Shown here piece by piece: positions 53,879 through 61,784 of a stretch of DNA of 64,000 nt. This DNA is from Nonomuraea helvata (GTDB lineage: Bacteria; Actinomycetota; Actinomycetes; Streptosporangiales; Streptosporangiaceae). Position 1 is the stretch's first letter; each line of letters opens with the position of its first letter. The DNA is taken from NCBI RefSeq assembly GCF_039535785.1, contig NZ_BAAAXV010000001.1:248001-312000 (forward strand), read 5' to 3'. Position numbers and translations under genes: made by a program. The notes beneath the pieces are model-generated. The model searched no databases. It had not been told where the DNA came from and saw nothing but the letters and a program-made list of their open reading frames with translations.

Positions 53879-54145
53879 TCACCCGAACGACGGCATGGCG
53901 GCGACCTGCTCACTCGGGTGGTCGAGGTCCTCGATCTCGATACAGACCTCCTTCGGTAACCCCATCCGGAGCTCCGGCGCCTCTTCCTCGCTGCGGATGA
54001 CGATGCCGAAGCCGGCCAGTGTGCCCACCGGGTCCTGGAGGTAGCGGTCGGCGAGCTGCGGCTCGACCCATGTACGCATGACCAGCTCGGCGAACCGCCA
54101 GTCCTGTTCCTTGATCTTCTCTGCCTGCGTGCTGAGCGCGGCCAT
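53879..54145 (-). CDS. TOMM precursor peptide, nitrile-hydratase-like leader
   Basis: 88 residues. The body matches the nitrile-hydratase-alpha-like leader family: KIKEQDWRFAELVMRTW, YLQDPVGTLAGFGIVI, APELRMGLPKEV. The tail after this (CIEIEDLDHPSEQVAAMPSFG) has just Cys68, Ser78 and Ser86, so it lacks the Cys/Ser/Thr-rich core usual for azole peptides. GGAGGAGG precedes ATG 54145. First gene of the operon, 13 bases before the YcaO gene. Could be a one- or two-ring product near the C-terminal PSFG, a carrier peptide, or a scaffold; unresolved. Confidence 0.82.
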   Translation of the reverse strand: MAALSTQAEKIKEQDWRFAELVMRTWVEPQLADRYLQDPVGTLAGFGIVIRSEEEAPELRMGLPKEVCIEIEDLDHPSEQVAAMPSFG

Positions 54146-54348
54146 GTCCGCCTCCTCCGGTTTCGATCGACCATGCCATCCAGGATTGTGAGGTAGCCGG
54201 CTCGGGTGGGAAAGTTACCGATTCACCAATGCGTATATGAATATTTCACACCAGGGTCGTGCTCGGTTCTATATATCAGGACAAAAGGAGTTACTACACT
54301 CCATTTCCACGATCATCCACCCGTGGACACAGCAGGACGGGGGCTGAG

Positions 54349-55062
54349 ATGGACAAGGCGATCGAGGAATCCATTAAAGCCGTCATCGCAATGCTCCATG
54401 AAAATCTGAGCGAAGAGGTGACCATCGACGACATGGCGCGCGTCGCCATGTTCAGCAAGTTCCACTTCTCTCGTATCTTTCAGCGGGTCACCGGGGTTTC
54501 ACCAGGGCGCTTCCTTTCCGCACTGCGGCTGCACGAGGCGAAGCGGCTCCTCCTGGAAACGTCGTACAGCGTGACGGAGATCTGCCACATCGTGGGTTAT
54601 TCCGCGGTGGGGACGTTCAGTTCGAGATTCAAGACCATGGTGGGCATGGCGCCTGTCGAGTATCGGCAGAACGGGGGCTTCCGGCCGGCGCCGCCGGCGC
54701 GCACCGGACCGGCGGTCATCCGGGGCGTCATCACGGTGCCGCCAGGGGCGGGGAGCGATCCGACCTTCGTCGGGGTCTTCCCGCACCAGGTTCCCAGGGG
54801 GCTGCCCGCGCTGACCACGATGGTCCCGTACGCCGGGCCGTTCGAGCTCAGCGGTGTCGCGCCCAAGGTCTGCTATGTGCTGGCCCGCTCTTTCTCGCGG
54901 GACGGCGCCGAGTCGATCGCGGTGCACGGCCCGGTCACCACGCGCGCCGAAGCGCCGGCGGACGTCGTCCTCCGGCTCAGGCCGGTGCGCGTGGTGGACC
55001 CGCCGATCCTCCCGGCCCTCCTGGACCGGGAGACGTCGGCGGCGATCGGCCTCTCCCTCTAG
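54349..55062 (+). CDS. AraC-family regulator
   Basis: 237 residues. The two HTH motifs are at the N-terminus (TIDDMARVAMFSKFHFSRIFQRVTGVSPGRF and SVTEICHIVGYSAVGTFSSRFKTMVGMAP regions, residues 20-105), followed by a C-terminal domain of about 120 residues that resembles a ligand-binding fold. Divergent from the TOMM precursor across 203 bp, an AT-rich gap with the promoters; a probable pathway regulator. Confidence 0.88.
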   Translation: MDKAIEESIKAVIAMLHENLSEEVTIDDMARVAMFSKFHFSRIFQRVTGVSPGRFLSALRLHEAKRLLLETSYSVTEICHIVGYSAVGTFSSRFKTMVGMAPVEYRQNGGFRPAPPARTGPAVIRGVITVPPGAGSDPTFVGVFPHQVPRGLPALTTMVPYAGPFELSGVAPKVCYVLARSFSRDGAESIAVHGPVTTRAEAPADVVLRLRPVRVVDPPILPALLDRETSAAIGLSL

Positions 55063-55077
55063 CCGTACTGCTTTCGG
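55062..55077. repeat. 16-bp direct repeat, left copy
   Basis: GCCGTACTGCTTTCGG, beginning on the last base of the AraC stop codon. Identical copy at 56960-56975; the two flank the DUF11 gene and its terminator. Confidence 0.9.
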
Positions 55078-55089
55078 CGCGGGGCTGAG

Positions 55090-55136
55090 GACGACCGGCG
55101 GCCTCCTTGCGTACTCGCGGGCGGCCGCCGGTCGTC
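55090..55136. terminator. Bidirectional terminator
   Basis: Perfect 14-bp stem 55090-55103 / 55123-55136, 19-base loop, between convergent AraC and DUF11 genes. Confidence 0.8.
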
Positions 55137-55177
55137 GCGGACGGGCTCCGCCGCGAAGGGGTTGCGGCGGAGCGGAA

Positions 55178-56743
55178 TCAGGCCGGCGAGCCGACCGCTA
55201 TCAGCAGACCAGCTCTGCTCCTCGGCTCCTTTCGCGGTGTGCAGTACGGGCAGTCGGGCGCGGGATCGACGCAGACCTTGACGCTGTCGCTGTCGTTGGA
55301 CGGGTCGAGATCCAGTTCCTTGCCGCCGACCGTGGCCGTGTTGATGGTTTCGGCGACCGCGGTGGCCTTGGCCCGGACGGTCAACGTGGCGGTGTCGCCG
55401 GCGGCGAGCGTGCCCACCGTCCACTTGTCGCCGGAGTACGTGCCCGTGGAGGGCGTGGCCGACAGGAGGGCGAGCCCGGCGGGCAGCGCGTCCTTGACCA
55501 CGACACCAGTGGCGTCGTTCGGCCCGGCGTTGCGGACGGCCAGCTGGTAGGTGACCGTGCCGCCGACGGTGACCCGTGTCTGCTCGGCGGCCTTGACCAC
55601 GCTCAGGTCGACCGCGGGATTGACCTCGGTCACGGCGTCGCCGCTGGTGGAGGTCAACGGCACGGGCTCCGGCCCCAGTCGGTTCTCGTAGTCGACCGCG
55701 GCCCGGTTGGTGACCTTGCCGCCCGCGGCGGCCCGGCCGACCTTGACCTGGAACTCCACGGTGGTGCCGTCGGGCAGGACGCCGCTGTCGGGCAGCCGGC
55801 CGCCGGCCGTGGCGGTCGCGCCGTCGCCCAGAGTGAAGGCGACCTTCCCGGTGGCGGGGTCGAACTCGGCCTGGTCGTCGCCGGCCTGGTCGGTCTTGGC
55901 TCCGCCATTGGGGCCGTCGGCGACCCGGAGCGAGCCGGGCACGAAGGTGGTGCCCGCGGGGATCGTGTCGGTCAGCCGGGTGCCGTCCGCCGCGCCACCG
56001 CCCTTGTTGACGGCGGTCAACCGGTAGGTGATCACGTCCCCGACGTTCACGGGCCCCTCAGGACGTGCGGACTTGGTCACGATGACGCAGGGCGGGGTGC
56101 CGAAGAAGATGTCGTCGAGCAGGTTGCCGAAGGTGGGGTTTCCCCCGGCGGCGGAAATGGAGCGGAAGGCGAACCTGGTGGTCGTCTGCCCGGCGGGCAC
56201 GGTGTAGGTGCCGGAGTAGGTGCCCCACCGCCCGTTGCCGTCGGACATGGTCGCCTGCTCCGCCGGACGCGCGGGATCGCCGATGTCCAGGGCCATCGTG
56301 TCGGTGCCGAGGCGGCCCCGGTGAGAGAGCCGCCAGTACAGCTTCTGGCCCGGGGTGGTCGGGCGGTCCTGGTAGAGGGTCGAGACCTGGTTCGCGTTCA
56401 GCTCGGCGAACTGCCCGCCCTCGACGGGTGGGACGCCCATCCGCGTGGTCCAGAGTTCGATCCTGTGGTCGGTGGCGGTCGTCCGCCACCCCGGGACCGA
56501 GTTCGCGCCGCCCTGCGAGGCGTCGGGGAGCGGGGCCCACGGCCCGCCGGTGACGACGGGCGCCTCGAAGCCGCCGTTGACCAGCGACACCTGCTCGGGG
56601 CAGGACGTCGGGTCCTGCACGGCGCGCTGACCGGCCGGGGTCCGGACGGAAGACCCGGCGTTCGCGTGGGCCGGGGTGAACAGTGTCAGGGGCAGGGCCG
56701 CCGCCAGGGCGAACGGGTAACACATCCGTGGGATGTGCCTCAT
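55178..56743 (-). CDS. Secreted DUF11-repeat surface protein
   Basis: 521 residues. Signal peptide (MRHIPRMCYPFALAAALPLTLFTPAHA), a jelly-roll-like N-terminal domain (LVNGGFEAPVV ... FRSISAAGGNPTFGNLLDDIFF), then two DUF11/isopeptide-type beta domains (GDVITYRLTAVNKGGG, GGTVTYQLAVRNAGPNDATGVVV). The end (DPAPDCPYCTPRKEP) has no LPXTG or transmembrane anchor. AGAGGAAC precedes ATG 56743. Cell-envelope or secreted adhesion-like role. It is bracketed by 16-bp direct repeats. Confidence 0.85.
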   Translation of the reverse strand: MRHIPRMCYPFALAAALPLTLFTPAHANAGSSVRTPAGQRAVQDPTSCPEQVSLVNGGFEAPVVTGGPWAPLPDASQGGANSVPGWRTTATDHRIELWTTRMGVPPVEGGQFAELNANQVSTLYQDRPTTPGQKLYWRLSHRGRLGTDTMALDIGDPARPAEQATMSDGNGRWGTYSGTYTVPAGQTTTRFAFRSISAAGGNPTFGNLLDDIFFGTPPCVIVTKSARPEGPVNVGDVITYRLTAVNKGGGAADGTRLTDTIPAGTTFVPGSLRVADGPNGGAKTDQAGDDQAEFDPATGKVAFTLGDGATATAGGRLPDSGVLPDGTTVEFQVKVGRAAAGGKVTNRAAVDYENRLGPEPVPLTSTSGDAVTEVNPAVDLSVVKAAEQTRVTVGGTVTYQLAVRNAGPNDATGVVVKDALPAGLALLSATPSTGTYSGDKWTVGTLAAGDTATLTVRAKATAVAETINTATVGGKELDLDPSNDSDSVKVCVDPAPDCPYCTPRKEPRSRAGLLIAVGSPA

Positions 56744-56959
56744 ATTGTTGTTCCTCTCGTCGAGCGGAAACCACCTTCGACCGCCAGGGCCGGATGACCG
56801 GCACTGGCGCCGAAGGGCAGATTCGCCCCACGGAGTCATCACAGGGGACGTGACACGTGCCTTCTGTCAACACTTGGCACGATCTTGCTCTGTGCGGACA
56901 CTCCGGCCCCGCCTGCACGTGGGCGCGATGCGCCGGCCGGCGGACGCGTCCCAGGTGCG

Positions 56960-56975
56960 GCCGTACTGCTTTCGG
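56960..56975. repeat. 16-bp direct repeat, right copy
   Basis: GCCGTACTGCTTTCGG, identical to 55062-55077. The 293 bases from 56744 to 57036 otherwise hold the DUF11 promoter region and no gene I can support. Confidence 0.9.
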
Positions 56976-57036
56976 TGTAGGGCGTAGCACGCCAGGTGCA
57001 GGTGCGAGTGACGAGTCACGGACGACGCGGACGCGG

Positions 57037-57372
57037 CGCGGCCTGCGGGTGACCCTCGACGAGCGCGGCGACCCCTCGGCCGTCCCCGCCGCGCCGGCCG
57101 TGGCCGTCTACCGCATCGTCCAGGAGGCCCTCACCAACGCGCTCAAGCATTCGGGGGCGGCCAAGGCCCAGGTCACGATCGCCTGCGGGCCGCGCTCGGT
57201 CGTCGTGGAGGTCACGGACGACGGCCGGGGGTGTGACGAGATCGTCGAGAGGCACGGCCTGGCCGGCATGCGGGAACGGGTGAGCGCGCTCGGGGGCACG
57301 CTCACCGTGGAGCCAGTGCCGGGCGCCTTCTCGATCCGGGCCGAGATCCCTGTGGCAGGCTCCCCCGTATGA
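57037..57372 (+). pseudogene. Histidine kinase remnant (ATPase domain only)
   Basis: About 110 codons matching the end of a NarX/DesK-type kinase: VAVYRIVQEALTNALKHSG (N-box), VEVTDDGRGCDEIVERHGLAGMRERVSALGG (G-boxes), then EIPVAGSPV. Membrane part and H-box are absent; upstream sequence up to the 16-bp repeat shows no continuation. The stop overlaps the response regulator start as ATGA, as in an intact kinase-regulator pair, so this is a truncated kinase gene. Confidence 0.8.
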
Positions 57373-58025
57373 CGATCAAAGTGCTCCTCGCCGACGACCA
57401 GGCACTGGTACGGGCCGGCTTCCGCAGCCTGCTGGCCCGCTCCCGGGACGTCGCCGTCGTCGGCGAGGCGGCCACGGGCGACGAGGCCGTGCGGCTGGCC
57501 GCCGGCACGCGTCCCGACGTCGTCCTCATGGACATCCGGATGCCCGGGATGGACGGCATCACCGCCACCCGCCACATCGTGTCCGGCACCGGCTGCCGGG
57601 TGATCATCCTGACCACGTTCGACACCGACGAGCACGTCTTCGACGCGCTGTGCGCCGGAGCCAGCGGCTTCCTCACCAAAGAGGTCGAGCCGAGCGAACT
57701 GCGCCGCGCGGTCACCGCCGTCGCGGCCGGGGACGCGCTGCTGTCGCCCGGCGTCACCCGCCGGGTGGTGGAGCAGTTCGCCCACCGGCAGGGGCCGGCC
57801 CCCGTCGCCCGGCAGCGGCTGACCGCCCTCACCGCCAGGGAGCTGGAGGTGGTGCGGCTGGTCGCGCTCGGCCTGTCCAACGACGAGATCGCCGAACGCC
57901 TCACGATCAGCCCGTTCACCGCCAAGACCCACATCACCAGGGCCATCGCCAAGGTGGAGGTACGCGACCGCGTCCAGCTGGTCATCCTGGCCTACGAGAG
58001 CGGCCTGGTCCGGCCCGGCGGCTGA
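57369..58025 (+). CDS. NarL-family response regulator
   Basis: 218 residues: VLLADDQALVRAGFRSLL, phosphoacceptor Asp in VVLMDIRMPGMDG, Lys in GFLTKEVEPSELR, and LuxR HTH LTARELEVVRLVALGLSNDEIAERL. Complete. Its cognate kinase is the truncated gene just upstream, so it may be orphaned. Confidence 0.93.
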   Translation: MTIKVLLADDQALVRAGFRSLLARSRDVAVVGEAATGDEAVRLAAGTRPDVVLMDIRMPGMDGITATRHIVSGTGCRVIILTTFDTDEHVFDALCAGASGFLTKEVEPSELRRAVTAVAAGDALLSPGVTRRVVEQFAHRQGPAPVARQRLTALTARELEVVRLVALGLSNDEIAERLTISPFTAKTHITRAIAKVEVRDRVQLVILAYESGLVRPGG

Positions 58026-58103
58026 AGTCCCCCAGATTTCTCTGAACTTTGCTGGTGAAATCATCGTCATTTCCTACGGAAAACATCACCGACAGGGGGC
58101 AAA

Positions 58104-58487
58104 GTGAGAAAACTGCTGCTCATCACCGCCATTGCCGGACTAGGTGTCACCGTCATGGGATCGACCGCCGCGTCGGCCACCGCGCAGGCGCATCCGGGGG
58201 CTTATCTCACCAACCGTCACGGGGACGTGCTGGCCGAGGCCCAATTGTCCGGCCACAACAGAATCCTGGTCTGCGACCGCAGCACCGACCACCGGTACGC
58301 GATGGCCAAGGTGCGGTACCAGGGCCACACCTACCAGTACGTCAACTACTACAAGGACCAGGACTGCATCGAGCAGAAGACCGTCAGCATGCCGCACGGC
58401 ACGATCGAGCTGTGGGCCTGCGTGAGCAAGCCGTACAAGGTGAAATTCGCCTACTGCGGGCCCAAGAAGACAATAGTCAGGCGGTAA
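58104..58487 (+). CDS. Small secreted protein
   Basis: 127 residues with a signal peptide (MRKLLLITAIAGLGVTVMGSTAASA) and a mature part of about 100 residues with four Cys (LVCDRSTD, DQDCIEQ, LWACVSK, AYCGPKK), likely two disulfides. GTG start with a purine-rich GACAGGGGG upstream. I recognise no family. It is not like the neocarzinostatin-type apoproteins. A hairpin terminator follows. Confidence 0.75.
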   Translation: MRKLLLITAIAGLGVTVMGSTAASATAQAHPGAYLTNRHGDVLAEAQLSGHNRILVCDRSTDHRYAMAKVRYQGHTYQYVNYYKDQDCIEQKTVSMPHGTIELWACVSKPYKVKFAYCGPKKTIVRR

Positions 58488-58494
58488 CGCCGAT

Positions 58495-58533
58495 GGGCCG
58501 CCGGTTCATTCCGGCGGCCCGTTCTCTGCTTTT
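58495..58533 (+). terminator. Intrinsic terminator
   Basis: Perfect 10-bp stem 58495-58504 / 58511-58520, TTCATT loop, then GTTCTCTGCTTTT. Confidence 0.85.
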
Positions 58534-58564
58534 CCGATGAGCGGAGCCGTAATACTCGCTGCTT

Positions 58565-59194
58565 TTATCGCGGGAAGCGCCGGCGAATGACCCATTCGGC
58601 CACGGCGAGGTTGATGATCCAGGCCGCACCGAGCAACAGCGCCCGCGTCACCCCTTCGGGCGCGACGCCCGCGACCAGGATCCAGGGGAGCTGGGTCGCC
58701 GCCTGGGTGCCCGCCCCCATGCCGATCGCGTACCCGCGGATCATCCAGGCGCGGTGCCGGACGACGTCGCGCCGCAGGATCGCGGCGAAGCCGAGCACGA
58801 TGCAGCCGGCCATGGCCGAGCCGAACACGAGCCGGAACCCGGTCAGGAGCCCCGCGTCGCCGGCAGGAAGATCGGCGAACACCGTCATCCACAGGCCGGA
58901 GAGCGCCGCGACCAGACCGGACGGCACCAGCACCCGCCCGGCCACCCGGTGCCACGCGGGCCTGCGGCGGCGGAACCCGGGCGCGAACTGGAAGGCCCCC
59001 AGGACGCCGTAGACGGTGACGCCGACGATGTGCAGTATCACGGGAACAGGTGCGGCGAAGAAGCGCGCGTTGTCCGGCGTGATGTCGGCGCCGATGGTCA
59101 GCTCGGTCATGCGGACGGCGCCCGCCGCTACCGGGACGAAGCTGAGGGCGAGGAGCCCGGCGGGAATGAGCCGGGCCGCCTTGGTGTCGGTCAT
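58565..59194 (-). CDS. DUF2306 membrane protein
   Basis: 209 residues, about six helices: VPVILHIVGVTVYGVLGAFQFAPGFRRRRPAWHRVAGRV region, then RRDVVRHRAWMIRGYAIGMGAGTQ. The conserved His residues of this heme-protein-like family are present. Function unknown. Confidence 0.85.
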   Translation of the reverse strand: MTDTKAARLIPAGLLALSFVPVAAGAVRMTELTIGADITPDNARFFAAPVPVILHIVGVTVYGVLGAFQFAPGFRRRRPAWHRVAGRVLVPSGLVAALSGLWMTVFADLPAGDAGLLTGFRLVFGSAMAGCIVLGFAAILRRDVVRHRAWMIRGYAIGMGAGTQAATQLPWILVAGVAPEGVTRALLLGAAWIINLAVAEWVIRRRFPR

Positions 59195-59310
59195 GTCTCG
59201 ATGGTGACGACGGCGGCGGCCCGGGACATCGGCGGAACGGCTCGCGCCGGTTCGGCCTTTCAGCCACCGGCGAGGTCGTACTTTCGGCCATGCCCCGCCG
59301 GACGCGCAGG

Positions 59311-59970
59311 TCAGAGCCCGAGATCGTCCAGTTCCTTCAGCAGCGCGGCCCTGGTGTCCTGCTGCGGGGCGGCCGGCGCCGGCCGGGGGCGCTTGCGGTC
59401 GCGGAACAGCCAGCCGCCCGCCACGCCGCCGACGAAGCCGAACACGTGAGCCTGCCAGCCGATGCCCTCCTGGGGCAGCAGCCCGGCGAACGTGTAGGCG
59501 AAGCACAGGGCCATGACCACGCCCACCACGATGTCGATCAGATGCCGGTCGAAGGCGCCGCGCACCAGGATGTAGCCGAAGTAGCCGAAGACCACGCCGC
59601 TCGCGCCCGCGCCGACGCTCTGCGGGCTGGCGGTGAACCATTCGCCGAGGCCGCTGACCACGATGATGAGCCCCGTGACGCTGAAGAACTTGGCGACGCC
59701 CCGATAGGCGGACAGGAAGCCGAAGATGAACAGCGGCCCCGAGTTGGCCTCGATGTGCTCCCAGCTCCAGTGCAGGAACGCCGACGGGACGATGTCGGGC
59801 AGCCGTGCCAGGTTCCATGGCTGGACGCCGTACTGGTAGCTGAGCGCGTAGCCCGACAGCCAGTTGGGGATCTGTACGATCCAGATGACGGCCAGGAACC
59901 CGACCATCACCCAGAACGCCTTGCGCGCCTCCGCGACCATGATCTCGGCGGTACGACCCTTGGCCTCCAC
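59311..59970 (-). CDS. Rhomboid-family intramembrane protease
   Basis: 219 residues with about six helices: LPDIVPSAFLHWSWEHIEANSGPLFIFG, catalytic Ser in GAGASGVVFGYFGY, catalytic His in GWQAHVFGFVGGVAGG. GTG 59970 is preferred because AGGAGG lies eight bases upstream; ATG 59940 region and GTG 60000 are alternatives. Not connected to the biosynthetic genes. Confidence 0.87.
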   Translation of the reverse strand: MEAKGRTAEIMVAEARKAFWVMVGFLAVIWIVQIPNWLSGYALSYQYGVQPWNLARLPDIVPSAFLHWSWEHIEANSGPLFIFGFLSAYRGVAKFFSVTGLIIVVSGLGEWFTASPQSVGAGASGVVFGYFGYILVRGAFDRHLIDIVVGVVMALCFAYTFAGLLPQEGIGWQAHVFGFVGGVAGGWLFRDRKRPRPAPAAPQQDTRAALLKELDDLGL

Positions 59971-60031
59971 CCGGTCCCTCCTCGGTCCCACGTACTGCAC
60001 CGGGAACCAGTATCAGGACGGAAGGTCACGA

Positions 60032-60682
60032 ATGCAGCAGCCTGACGATCAGGATGAGCGTGGGGGCGCCGGGCACGGACGGATCCCCTGGCACGACCCG
60101 CGCGCCCTGACCGCCGAACAGCGCGCGGTGTACGACGAGATAGCGTCAGGACCGCGTGCCGCGGGCCCGTTCCGGTTGACGGACCCGGAGGGCCGCTTGG
60201 AGGGCCCGTTCAACGCGATGCTCATCGCCCCGGGCGTCGGCGGGCCCCTGCAGCGGCTGGGCGCGGCGATCCGATACGCGACGGACCTGCCGGCCCGATG
60301 GCGCGAGATCGCGATCCTGGAGGTGGCCGTCGCGCGCCGCAGCGACTTCGAGTGGTACGCGCACGAGCGCGTGGGCCGCGACGCGGGCCTGACCGGCAAG
60401 GAGCTGGCCGCGCTGCGCTCGGGGGCGGACGCCGGGACGTTCGGCGAGGCCGAGCGCACCGTGCGCGCCGCCTGCCGGGCCCTCGTCCTGCACCGCGGCC
60501 TCGACGACGACCTCTACGCCCGTGCCGAGGCCGCCCTCGGCACGGCACGCCTGTACGAGCTGGTCGTCCTGGTCGGCTACTACGACACGCTGGCGCTGTC
60601 GCTGGCCGCGTTCCGCACGCCGCTGCCCCCGGGCGAGCCGCCGGTCTTCGACGAGGACGCCGGGCGGCACCCCCGCCCGTGA
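60032..60682 (+). CDS. Carboxymuconolactone decarboxylase/AhpD-like protein
   Basis: 216 residues: PEGRLEGPFNAMLIAPGVGGPLQRLGAAIRY, WREIAILEVAVARRSDFEWYAHERVG, ELVVLVGYYDTLALSLAAF. The Cys residues of AhpD are replaced (SDFEWYAHE), as in the decarboxylase branch. Divergent from the rhomboid gene across 61 bp. Confidence 0.85.
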   Translation: MQQPDDQDERGGAGHGRIPWHDPRALTAEQRAVYDEIASGPRAAGPFRLTDPEGRLEGPFNAMLIAPGVGGPLQRLGAAIRYATDLPARWREIAILEVAVARRSDFEWYAHERVGRDAGLTGKELAALRSGADAGTFGEAERTVRAACRALVLHRGLDDDLYARAEAALGTARLYELVVLVGYYDTLALSLAAFRTPLPPGEPPVFDEDAGRHPRP

Positions 60683-60737
60683 CACGCTCGCCGGCACCGA
60701 GGCCCTCACGGCACGTGCGTGTACGACAAGCGGGTCG

Positions 60738-61784
60738 TCAGGCATGCTCCGCGCAGGCCACGTCCGCCGTGGAGGCGCGGACGATCAGCTCGGTGGCCAG
60801 CTCGACGTGGTGGGAGTCGATCTTCTCGCCGTCCGCCAGGCGCAGCGCCGTACGCAGCGCCACGCCGCCCATCTCGCGCAGCGGCTGGCGGACGGTGGTC
60901 AGCGGCGGCGAGGTCATCCGGGCGATCTGGGTGTCGTCGAAGCCCACGATGCTCAGGTCCTCGGGAACGCGCAGGCCCCGCGCCCTGGCGGCCTCCATGA
61001 CGCCGAGCGCCACCTCGTCGCAGCCGGCGAAGATCGCGGTCGGCGGCTCCGGCAGGTCTAGCACGGCCGCGCCGTGGTCCATGCCGTCCTGGTAGCGGAA
61101 GCGGCCGAAGCGGGTGTAGCCGGGCGGCACCGGCACGCCCTCGGCCTCCATGGCGGCGCGGTAGCCGTGCAGCCGGGCCTGGTTGCAGGTCGCGGTGGCC
61201 GGGCCTCCGATGTAGGCGATGCGGCGGTGCCCGAGGGACAGCAGGTGCTGGGTGGCGGCCAGCCCGCCGGCGAAGTTGGTCGAGCCGATGCTGGTCACCT
61301 GGTCGTGCTGCAGGTTGAGCGGGTCGATCACGACCAGGGGCAGCTGGACGCGGGACAGGGCCCGCAGCTGCCTGTCGTTCAGCTGCTCGCACGTGACGGC
61401 GACCAGCGCCCGGCGCCCGGCGGCGACCAGGTCGCGGGCCCACGAGGCCGGGTGGTCGACCGTCTTCCTGACGCTGACGACGACCCCGACGCCCAGCTCG
61501 GCACCGGCCGAGACCACCCCCTGGACGATCTCCGTGGAGTAGGCGCTCAGGTCGCTGTCGAACTGCACCTCGACCGTGCACATCGCGACGGCCCCGTTGG
61601 CGCCCGGGCCCCGGCGCGGCGACGGCGCCATGTAGTCGTGCTCCCGCAGCAGCGACTCCACCAGGGAACGCGTGGCCGGCGCCACGTCGCTGCGGCCGTT
61701 GAGCACCTTGGACACGGTCGCCACCGACACGCCGGCCGAAGCCGCGACCGTGGCCAGCGTGGCACGTCTAGGACTGGCCGGCAT
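60738..61784 (-). CDS. LacI-family regulator
   Basis: 348 residues: N-terminal HTH TLATVAASAGVSVATVSKVLNGRSDVAPATR, and a periplasmic-binding-protein-like sugar domain (HRRIAYIGGPATATCNQARLHGYRAAM, PTAIFAGCDEVALGVMEAARARG). Start overlaps the GH3 gene stop by 17 bases; it most likely controls that gene in response to a glycoside. Confidence 0.93.
   Translation of the reverse strand: MPASPRRATLATVAASAGVSVATVSKVLNGRSDVAPATRSLVESLLREHDYMAPSPRRGPGANGAVAMCTVEVQFDSDLSAYSTEIVQGVVSAGAELGVGVVVSVRKTVDHPASWARDLVAAGRRALVAVTCEQLNDRQLRALSRVQLPLVVIDPLNLQHDQVTSIGSTNFAGGLAATQHLLSLGHRRIAYIGGPATATCNQARLHGYRAAMEAEGVPVPPGYTRFGRFRYQDGMDHGAAVLDLPEPPTAIFAGCDEVALGVMEAARARGLRVPEDLSIVGFDDTQIARMTSPPLTTVRQPLREMGGVALRTALRLADGEKIDSHHVELATELIVRASTADVACAEHA

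Noticed and set aside
54237..54347. 36-residue ORF in the gap before the AraC gene
   Set aside because: No ribosome binding site before its ATG, and it occupies the AT-rich promoter region between two divergent genes.
58104..58487. Candidate enediyne apoprotein (small, secreted, four Cys)
   Set aside because: It does not show the neocarzinostatin-fold sequence pattern and lies outside the biosynthetic region next to a response regulator.
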